Of a DNA stretch of 64,000 bases, positions 58,068 through 64,000 are shown piece after piece. This DNA is from Maridesulfovibrio ferrireducens (GTDB lineage Bacteria; Desulfobacterota; Desulfovibrionia; Desulfovibrionales; Desulfovibrionaceae): the NCBI RefSeq assembly GCF_016342405.1, contig NZ_JAEINN010000012.1:62001-126000 (forward strand). Direction: 5' to 3'. The notes below the pieces were generated by a model. It saw only the letters and a list, made by a program, of their open reading frames with translations, did no database searches and was not told where the DNA came from. Made by a program: the position numbers and the translations under genes. Within the stretch, counting starts at the first letter, position 1. The number at the start of each line of letters is the position of its first letter.

Positions 58068-59184
58068 CCTCGAGGCCTCCGTATGTCACTAAAAGACCAT
58101 CATGTGCGAGGATTGCAACTTGTCTGCCTGTGAGTGGCGTATGTACAGGTGATGTTATTTCAACTCGTTTTGCTCCAGCTTGGCGCATTTGATGTGCTAA
58201 TTCTGTCGGATTGATATCGCGACCTAGTGCGGATCTTTGCCACAGCATGAAATCAGTTATGGCCTGATTTACTTTGTCCTGGATAGATGCGGCAAGTGTC
58301 GCATTAGATCTGCCGATAAACCATGAAAGTTCGATAGTGTATTCTACTGTTTCTGCCGCGAGAACTTCGGTGTTGTCTGTCAGAGGCCGCACATCTTCTG
58401 GCGAAACAACGGCCTCGACCGCATTCAATATTTCGGCATTCGGCAGTTCTCCATTCTTAAGCAAAACGATGATATCAACCTTGCCGGGAGTGGGTGAGAG
58501 CACTGCAATATCTGCTATGTCCGTATGTGCGGATTTAGCCCAATATTCATACTTGCCTGACGGTCCGGCAACGGATGCCTTTTCCGGTGAAAGCTGAACT
58601 CTTTCACGGTAACGGTCGTCGGCTTCAATTTCAGCGCCACCTAATGTGGTTGAAATATTATGTGCCTTTGTGACTCCGGCAACAGGGTCAACGAGTCGAT
58701 TTATTTGGTCCGGTATAAATCCGTTTCCGATTGTTCCTTCAGTCTGGCAAGTCGCAATAGCATCTATAGATAATGATCCAGCAGGTATTTCCGCTAAGTC
58801 ATCCGTTGCAAACATAAGCTGGTTGTCGGGCGTGATCCTCGTCCCGGCAGGAATCACGACAGCGGAAGTTTGCACTTCGCCAAGCTCGAAACGAACAGCT
58901 GTACTGGCGAAGTAGGCTTGTAGGCGTGGGGTGTCGGTCAGTGCTCCGAGGTGGTCAAGATGATCCCCTCTAGCGTAGGCAAGCAGGTTTTTCTTTCCCG
59001 TCAAATCAATAACCTGCCGTTGCACGGTTAGAATGTAGGCAAGAGATTCAAGATAAAGCCGGACCGGATCGCCAGCAGCCAAAGTTACTCCGGCAATTTT
59101 CTCATATCCGGTGATGACTTCTTGCTCGACATTTGATCCGTCAGTCTCGCAGAAAGATATATTCGGCAAGTTGTCTAGATTCAT
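58060..59184 (-). CDS. baseplate assembly protein J
   Basis: Baseplate wedge protein of 374 aa of the gpJ family (Baseplate_J). Key features are an N-terminal SLAYILTVQRQVIDLTGKKNLL (part), VIPAGTRITPDNQLMFATDDLAEIPAGSL (part), GGAEIEADDRYRERVQLSPE and VDIIVLLKNGELPNAEILNAV (part). It overlaps gpW by 4 bases. It is part of the minus-strand baseplate operon of the P2-like tail. Confidence 0.92.
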   Translation of the reverse strand: MNLDNLPNISFCETDGSNVEQEVITGYEKIAGVTLAAGDPVRLYLESLAYILTVQRQVIDLTGKKNLLAYARGDHLDHLGALTDTPRLQAYFASTAVRFELGEVQTSAVVIPAGTRITPDNQLMFATDDLAEIPAGSLSIDAIATCQTEGTIGNGFIPDQINRLVDPVAGVTKAHNISTTLGGAEIEADDRYRERVQLSPEKASVAGPSGKYEYWAKSAHTDIADIAVLSPTPGKVDIIVLLKNGELPNAEILNAVEAVVSPEDVRPLTDNTEVLAAETVEYTIELSWFIGRSNATLAASIQDKVNQAITDFMLWQRSALGRDINPTELAHQMRQAGAKRVEITSPVHTPLTGRQVAILAHDGLLVTYGGLEDD

Positions 59185-59510
59185 AGCGCACCGTCCTTAA
59201 TCTTAATTCTTACAACGGGATAAAGCCGCCCCTGCATGGCATCTTTTTCTTTTGGCAAAAATTTAACGCGGGTAACGGATATGCGCGGCTCCTGCCTTTC
59301 AACTTCCTCGACAATCTCACCTGAGAACGCCGCCATTGCTTCGGGAATCGGCCTGTCCAGATATGTGATGGACAAACCGAAAGTGCGGTCGAGCGGAACT
59401 TCGCCTTTAATCGTGCTTAAAATCGTGCGCACGTTTTGCAAAATTTCAGCAATGCCTGTCGCGCCGATAACAATGGCGTTTGAAGTGCGGGTATCAACTA
59501 CGGTTTCCAT
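59181..59510 (-). CDS. GPW/gp25-family baseplate protein
   Basis: Baseplate wedge protein of 109 aa of the gp25/gpW family. NAIVIGATGIAEILQNVRTIL and VPLDRTFGLSITYLDRPIPEAM (parts) are typical. The ATG at 59510 shares its first base with the end of the gpU stop and has an AGGAAT site upstream; the longer frame to 59549 lies inside gpU. It acts with gpJ in the sheath-baseplate junction. Confidence 0.9.
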   Translation of the reverse strand: METVVDTRTSNAIVIGATGIAEILQNVRTILSTIKGEVPLDRTFGLSITYLDRPIPEAMAAFSGEIVEEVERQEPRISVTRVKFLPKEKDAMQGRLYPVVRIKIKDGAL

Positions 59511-59893
59511 TAGTTGTATTCCTTGAGGCTGAGTTCGAGTTCGATGCAAAGCGGTTTACCGTCGGGGCCGTTGTGCTTGTGTCCTTCCGTGATATTTGTC
59601 ACCACGAACTTTCCGTAGTTCCTGCCACCTAAAATAAGGTTGCGCGGTTCGCCTGATTCTTGCGCTGTCCAGAAGCCGATTGCTCTATCTTCTGGATCAG
59701 TGAGTCCCGCCATTAACAACACCGAGAAAGATATTTCTTCGAGTGATACGCCCGTAAATTGAAGCCGTGATTTTTTCTCAAGTACTGGGTGTTCTGCAAA
59801 TTCGGCAGTGCGAGTGCGGGATAAATCTTTAAAAGTCATGACCTCTTTATCCGAGCAGGAAAAAACAATGGTTCCGAATGAGCCGACTTGCAT
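59510..59893 (-). CDS. phage tail protein GpU-like
   Basis: Protein of 127 aa with the P2 gpU pattern: IGSF-like GSFGTIVFSCS at the N-terminus, LQFTGVSLEEISFSVLL in the middle, GEPRNLILGGRNYGKFVVTNITE and a final IELELSLKEY. This family forms the tail-tube terminator or tail-completion ring. It overlaps gpV by 1 base and gpW by 1 base. It is called from the pattern and position; sequence identity in this family is low. Confidence 0.75.
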   Translation of the reverse strand: MQVGSFGTIVFSCSDKEVMTFKDLSRTRTAEFAEHPVLEKKSRLQFTGVSLEEISFSVLLMAGLTDPEDRAIGFWTAQESGEPRNLILGGRNYGKFVVTNITEGHKHNGPDGKPLCIELELSLKEYN

Positions 59894-60795
59894 TACACCG
59901 CCAGAGTTCCGTTGATAGGATCGTCAACGGTTAAAGTTTTTACATGTAGATGTCCGACGATGATTGAATCACCCGTAAGATGATAACTGCCTTCATGTTC
60001 AGTGTGCGCCCGTTTGTCCTCATGCCCGATTGCGCCCTCATTACCTTCGCAAGTTATGTCGCCTGTAATGTTAATGAGCGGGGAAGTCAGGTCGATGGAT
60101 TGTCCGGCTTTTATTTCGGCCTTTTCCGTTGCTTCAGCTTGAATATTTTTAGCCGTAGCTTCCAAAGTCTCAGTGACCTCAATAGTCGCGTTATTGCCGA
60201 CAGTGGCAGAAAGGTCATTCGTGATATCCAGCGAAGCATTCCGTCCAATTTCAGCTCCGACATCACGAACTACTTTTGCAGATAGATCGCGACCAATTGT
60301 GATAGCCGTATCTCGTCCGATATTCGCGGTCAGGTCTTGCCCGACAGTGAGTTTTGCATCGATATCAATTTCGAGATCAGCGCAACCGTTAACAACATGA
60401 CCTGAAAGAAAGTGTTTTTTACGGTCGTACTGAAACCATGATCCATCTTTGAAAATGACATGCCGGACATCTGGATCAGAGAGAGGGACTGTGTCCGCGT
60501 CGGAGTAAAATGCGCTGACAACGAATCCCTGACGCTGGGCGAAGGGCAGGAACACACACAAAACATGTTCGTCCACGTCCGGCATCCAGTAACTTTTGTC
60601 GTGCAGAGTCTTGTGAGCAAGCACGGGTAGTTCGTAGGAAACAAGCTGTTTACCGGAAGCGTCTGCGTCAGGAAATTGAACTCGCACGGTCCCGCGTTCT
60701 GGGATCAGCGAAACGACTTTGCCTACACGCACCACTTGAGCCAGTGCAGATTCAAGGGAATCAAGTCTGTCCAGTATTTGTGATAATCCACTCAT
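59893..60795 (-). CDS. baseplate assembly protein V (spike)
   Basis: Central spike protein of 300 aa of the gpV family. An OB-fold N-terminal half (GTVRVQFPDADASG, LPVLAHKTLHDKSYWMPDVDEHVLCVFLPFAQRQGFVV, parts) is followed by a long repetitive region of the type GRD-x-x-x-x-I (IGRDTAITIGRDLSAKVVRDVGAEIGRN, parts). This would form a triple-stranded beta-helix needle. The C-terminus contains H-E-G-S-Y and HLHV, which may bind the tip metal. It lies between gpU and gpD. Confidence 0.9.
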   Translation of the reverse strand: MSGLSQILDRLDSLESALAQVVRVGKVVSLIPERGTVRVQFPDADASGKQLVSYELPVLAHKTLHDKSYWMPDVDEHVLCVFLPFAQRQGFVVSAFYSDADTVPLSDPDVRHVIFKDGSWFQYDRKKHFLSGHVVNGCADLEIDIDAKLTVGQDLTANIGRDTAITIGRDLSAKVVRDVGAEIGRNASLDITNDLSATVGNNATIEVTETLEATAKNIQAEATEKAEIKAGQSIDLTSPLINITGDITCEGNEGAIGHEDKRAHTEHEGSYHLTGDSIIVGHLHVKTLTVDDPINGTLAV

Positions 60796-61827
60796 TTAAA
60801 ATCCCAGCACTTGGTGTACGTTTGAATTCGTTGTGTATCCGCCAGAGCGGGTGAAAGCATGTGTTGCCTGGTCGATGAAATATTTGCCGGAAAAATTGCC
60901 GAATCCTGCGAGATAAATATTCATAGTTGCAGCAAGACGGGGATTGCCCATCATGGAAATGGAGCCGGTTGTTTCCATCTTATTTTTGGAACGCAGTCGA
61001 GATTTAGCAAGCCGCTGGGCTTGTGCGATAGATTCAACTTCTTTGTTGATCTGCAAAATTTCTCCGCTTGGCGGTGGATTCGGTGGGGTATAGGTAAAGC
61101 TCTTGAGCTGCTTATCTTTTGGGTCGTGATATTTAACCGTGCATGCTCGATAAATTTCGGTGATTTTAGAGCGGAGCTGTACTGAACCGATGTCAGATTC
61201 TCCGCGCGTAAACGTGTGGGCAATCGGGGCCGCTTCGTAGTCATTGCCGGAATAAATTATAAGCCGCTTGTCTGCGAGCTTGATGCTGTTGCCTTCGTCT
61301 TCGATCAATCGTTTAAGCAATTTCAGGTCGGACTCTTCGCGCTGGTCGATGCGGGTATATGTTGCATCGTTACCTTCAAATTGCAGAGTCAAACTATGTT
61401 CGGAGGCAATGTCACCGGCTATGGATGAAAGCGAAATGTTTTCCCAGGCGCGAGTTTTCTTTTCTTTGCGAATGGAGTTCATGACCAGCGCGGAAACTCC
61501 TTTCAGCATGACAGTATCGCCAGTTCCTGCAGACATTTCAATTTCATCAAGTTCAAACTTTCCGCAGGGCAGTATTATGGGCGGCGCTTGTGGTGCAAAC
61601 CAGTTTTCGCAACGGATGGAAGCTTCAAGACTTGCGCCTTTGGACGGATACCAAGAATTTTTCCAGAGTGATTTGCGATCCTCAAGAGTGACAGACAAAT
61701 CATCAGCTTGAGACCCAGCGTTGTCCGTGAATGAAAAATTAGTGACGTAGTCAGCAATGGAAGAGGAAATATTCACGCCGTTATAGGATAGAATGAGCTG
61801 TGCGCTACGAGGCTTAATCACGTTCAT
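60796..61827 (-). CDS. phage late control protein gpD-like
   Basis: Protein of 343 aa of the gpD family, the tail hub/baseplate protein related to T4 gp27. Features are LILSYNGVNISSSIADYV at the start, LKRLIEDEGNSIKLADKRLIIYSG (part) in the middle and GFGNFSGKYFIDQATHAFTRSGGYTTN (part) near the end. It ends directly before gpV and its start overlaps gpX by 4 bases. In P2 this is where the tail module ends; here it is in the middle. Confidence 0.92.
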   Translation of the reverse strand: MNVIKPRSAQLILSYNGVNISSSIADYVTNFSFTDNAGSQADDLSVTLEDRKSLWKNSWYPSKGASLEASIRCENWFAPQAPPIILPCGKFELDEIEMSAGTGDTVMLKGVSALVMNSIRKEKKTRAWENISLSSIAGDIASEHSLTLQFEGNDATYTRIDQREESDLKLLKRLIEDEGNSIKLADKRLIIYSGNDYEAAPIAHTFTRGESDIGSVQLRSKITEIYRACTVKYHDPKDKQLKSFTYTPPNPPPSGEILQINKEVESIAQAQRLAKSRLRSKNKMETTGSISMMGNPRLAATMNIYLAGFGNFSGKYFIDQATHAFTRSGGYTTNSNVHQVLGF

Positions 61828-62030
61828 GATTTAGCCCTCCAAGGCGCAGTGGTCACGGTTACAGCGGTTTCTATTTCTGGCACGTTCAGGACTATTCCGC
61901 TTGAAAATATTATAGTTTCAGCATGATCAGGATTTACATTCATCAAATCAGAACACATGGTTTCACGGTCCCATAATTTACGGGCAATAATGTCCCAAGT
62001 ATCGCCTTGGATTGTGGTGTAACTAAGCAA
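61824..62030 (-). CDS. tail protein X (LysM-like)
   Basis: Protein of 68 aa starting with TTG, preceded by GAGAGG. It has the LysM-like tail X pattern TTIQGDTWDIIARKLWD and a final VLNVPE. It overlaps the tape measure gene by 8 bases. gpX lies next to gpD in P2-like phages. Confidence 0.88.
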   Translation of the reverse strand: MLSYTTIQGDTWDIIARKLWDRETMCSDLMNVNPDHAETIIFSSGIVLNVPEIETAVTVTTAPWRAKS

Positions 62031-63999
62031 AACGAAGCCTCTCTTTTTTCTCGAACCACTGATCCATTATCTTGTGGATCCGTGGTTCGAGTCCTTCATT
62101 GGCCTGAGAGAGAGCCTTGCGCACGGTAGATTCGTCGCTGCCGCTGACGGTGATGTTCTGCTCTATTGTGAGGCTTATGGGGGAAGATGTTTGCGCCGTA
62201 CTGGATACATGTGTGGCTGAGGATTGAACCGATGATGTTGATTTTGTGTCATCGACAAATATTTCACCACCCATGCGGGCCACAGGCGCGGAACTCTTTA
62301 CCACGGTCTTGTTGGACGGGGCTGGTTCGTCAGAGCCGAACCAGCTGGACACACTTTTGAAAGCATCGATAACTAAACCGAAAGGGGAGTTTTCAAAAAG
62401 AGTTGTAATCGCATTCCAGACCCATTTAGCGCCGGATACAATTCCATCCCAAAGACCTGAGAAAAAATCTTTAACAGCACTCCAATTATTGATCAGCAGA
62501 TAAGCTCCTCCAGCAAGTGCGGCAACTCCAGCTACAACTAGTCCAATAGGATTAGCTGTCATTGCCGCATTTAATAGCCATTGCGCTCCTGTCCAAACCT
62601 TGGTTCCGACAGCCACAATTTTCTGAGAGGCGGCAAAAGCGTAAGTGCGGACGGTGGCAAGTTTCTGCGAGTCGGATAACCATGTGACGGTATCTTTTAA
62701 AATGGAAATGCCGTCTGCTGCCATTGATCCAATATACTTAGTGCCCTTGATCGCCAGATTCAAAGCAAGGAAACCGAAAGCCGCTCCGCCAACTACAGCT
62801 GTTACTCCTGGGAAGTTTTCAGCCATCCAAGCAACTGGAGTAAGTAATCCCGTAAAAACACTAGTCACTGCAATTACGCCGGGGAGCAAAACGGTTCCGA
62901 CAGTTGAACCGAGCATTACCAATTGGTTCTTAATCTTCTCAATTTTTACCATTCCAGACTTGAGATACTTTTGCGCTTGTTTATCAACAATACCTCTTGA
63001 ACCTTCGGATACATCCTTTTGGACTGTCCGCAATTCTTTGAGCTTTTCGAGGAGTGGGGCAACGCCTTTTAACCCTTCATCGCCAAAAGTTTTTTGTAAA
63101 ATTTGCGATCTTTCGTCCGTATCCATGTCGGCTGTTGCTTCTTGAATCTGTTCAAGTGTGGAGATGAGATCCAGTTGACCATTATCATCTCGCACAATAT
63201 CAGTGCCGAATTCTTCCTGTGCTTTGCCAAGACTGCGGAGAACCGCATTGAGAGCTGTGCCTGCTTCCCCGCCAACTACACCCGCACTATTCAGCGTTCC
63301 GAGCATGGTTAATCCCTGCTCAATTCCCATGCCGTAAGTGTTCATGGAAGCCGCCGCTTTTTTCATAGATTCACCGAGCTGATCAAAATTAGTCAGCTGA
63401 AACTTAACCTGAGTCTTGGTGAACAAGTCACCGATGCGGTTCAGCTTTTCTTCATCAGTTCCCATCATCTTTTTGCCGAGGTTATTATATGCTGTGGCAA
63501 GGACTTCGCCGACTCCTTCGGCCTGACCGTTTGTAACTTTCGCAACCTTGGCCACAACAGAAGATCCGGCGCGGGCCATCTTTGCAGTCATCCCGGCAGA
63601 GTTCAGAGCGTATTGAATATCGAACGCTTCATTGTAAGCAACAAGGCCCGTCTTTGCTAACTGCTTTGCACTTCTCCGTGCCGCAATCATTGCATTCGCT
63701 TCATCATCAGTATTAATAGCTGTTGATAAGCGTATTTCAGATTGTTCTGCTTGGGCGGCAAGCAATACAGGGGCAAGCATTACTGCCCCCATTGCCGCAG
63801 TTTCGCCCACTTCGGTGCGGAGGTTTTGACGTTGACCAGCACGGGCAGAACGGGCTTTCATTGACTTAGCAAGGGCGCTTTGTTTTCGTGTCAGTTTTTC
63901 AACTTCGGAGGATGTGGAGCGGTAATCATTTTGCAACCCTCTGACAGATTGACCAACGGCTTTGATTGCCACAACTTGAGATTTATATTCGCGGCGAGC
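62023..63999 (-). CDS. phage tail tape measure protein (5' partial)
   Basis: At least 658 residues; the frame continues past the right edge without a stop, and the in-window GTG at 63972 is not the start. The N-terminal visible part is a coiled coil (VRGLQNDYRSTSSEVEKLTRKQSALAK, part). The core has TP901-type tape-measure stretches (ALNSAGMTAKMARAGSSVVAKVAKV, MSGT-like MLGTLNSAGVVGGEAGTALNAVL, parts), followed by membrane-like segments (VGTVLLPGVIAVTSVFTGLL, part; ANPIGLVVAGVAALAGGAYLL, part). It sets tail length and is probably injected with DNA. It is the first gene of the visible late operon. Confidence 0.9.
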   Translation of the reverse strand, partial: ARREYKSQVVAIKAVGQSVRGLQNDYRSTSSEVEKLTRKQSALAKSMKARSARAGQRQNLRTEVGETAAMGAVMLAPVLLAAQAEQSEIRLSTAINTDDEANAMIAARRSAKQLAKTGLVAYNEAFDIQYALNSAGMTAKMARAGSSVVAKVAKVTNGQAEGVGEVLATAYNNLGKKMMGTDEEKLNRIGDLFTKTQVKFQLTNFDQLGESMKKAAASMNTYGMGIEQGLTMLGTLNSAGVVGGEAGTALNAVLRSLGKAQEEFGTDIVRDDNGQLDLISTLEQIQEATADMDTDERSQILQKTFGDEGLKGVAPLLEKLKELRTVQKDVSEGSRGIVDKQAQKYLKSGMVKIEKIKNQLVMLGSTVGTVLLPGVIAVTSVFTGLLTPVAWMAENFPGVTAVVGGAAFGFLALNLAIKGTKYIGSMAADGISILKDTVTWLSDSQKLATVRTYAFAASQKIVAVGTKVWTGAQWLLNAAMTANPIGLVVAGVAALAGGAYLLINNWSAVKDFFSGLWDGIVSGAKWVWNAITTLFENSPFGLVIDAFKSVSSWFGSDEPAPSNKTVVKSSAPVARMGGEIFVDDTKSTSSVQSSATHVSSTAQTSSPISLTIEQNITVSGSDESTVRKALSQANEGLEPRIHKIMDQWFEKKERLRFA

Positions 64000-64000
64000 T

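Larger units (their letters stand above)
41640..64000. mobile_element. P2-like prophage integrated at tRNA-Ser(UGA), right end outside window
   Basis: Left boundary in the 3' half of tRNA-Ser(UGA), supported by the adjacent inward-facing integrase. Early genes on the minus strand run from the Cro-like gene to int. The repressor and accessory genes are on the plus strand. Tail genes (tape measure, X, D, V, U, W, J, I, fibre) are of the contractile P2/myovirus type. Head, terminase, lysis and attR lie beyond 64000 and cannot be described. The exact left end within the tRNA is an estimate. Confidence 0.9.

Overview
This window looks like the chromosome of a Gram-negative, flagellated bacterium of the Desulfovibrionales (Desulfovibrio/Maridesulfovibrio-like). 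The evidence is an lpxB lipid A gene, P- and L-ring flagellar genes, a csrA-fliW pair next to the flgK/flgL genes, an flgM gene paired with a DVU0524-type partner, and an IF-2 with a long charged N-terminal extension. The taxon is an inference from gene content and style; no 16S gene is present.

Layout. (1) Positions 3-3898 hold a radical-SAM aminomutase (5' end outside the window), two D-Ala-D-Ala-ligase-like ATP-grasp enzymes, a GNAT acetyltransferase and a small acidic protein. The first four are tightly or translationally coupled and resemble an uncharacterised small-molecule or peptide pathway. (2) Positions 3981-8216 hold lpxB, a small helical protein, a prepilin peptidase, a phenylacetate-CoA ligase and a tiny lipoprotein. 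(3) Positions 8285-18755 are the nusA-infB translation/RNA operon on the minus strand (rimP-nusA-ylxR-infB-ylxP-rbfA-nrnA-truB-rpsO-pnp). It is preceded by a probable 6S RNA gene with its own promoter and terminator. (4) At 19218-19490 is a repeat-rich orphan protein with its own promoter and terminator. (5) Positions 19674-30114 are a flagellar rod/ring/hook-junction operon starting at a good sigma-54 promoter (flgF, flgG, flgA, flgH, flgI, flgJ-type rod protein, flgN-like, flgK, flgL), then csrA and fliW. Convergent to it, flgM and its partner start from a good sigma-28 promoter, giving a self-contained flagellar checkpoint module. (6) Positions 31240-40394 hold a methyltransferase, nadK with a DUF89-like phosphatase relative, mltA, gatB, mtnA and der. 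(7) At 40496-41712 two tRNA-Ser genes flank an orphan NarL-type response regulator.

(8) From the 3' end of tRNA-Ser(UGA) to the window end lies a P2-like contractile-tail prophage; its right end is outside the window. A leftward early operon runs from a Cro-like gene through an NAD-dependent DNA ligase, small phage proteins, an ASCH-like protein and a Dam-type methylase to xis-like and int genes next to the tRNA. It diverges from a LexA/CI-type repressor across a palindromic operator region. To the right of the repressor are accessory genes (a lipoprotein, a membrane-anchored coiled-coil protein and small ORFs), a second regulator joining PAS-like sensing to a CI-type DNA-binding domain, and a phospholipase-A2-like protein. 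After these comes the tail/baseplate module in leftward order tape measure, X, D, V, U, W, J, I, tail fibre.

The most interesting items for follow-up are the aminomutase/ATP-grasp/GNAT cassette, the AGPAG/ATQ repeat protein, the PAS-CI regulator with its operator, the PLA2-like prophage protein, and the nadK-DUF89-like pair.
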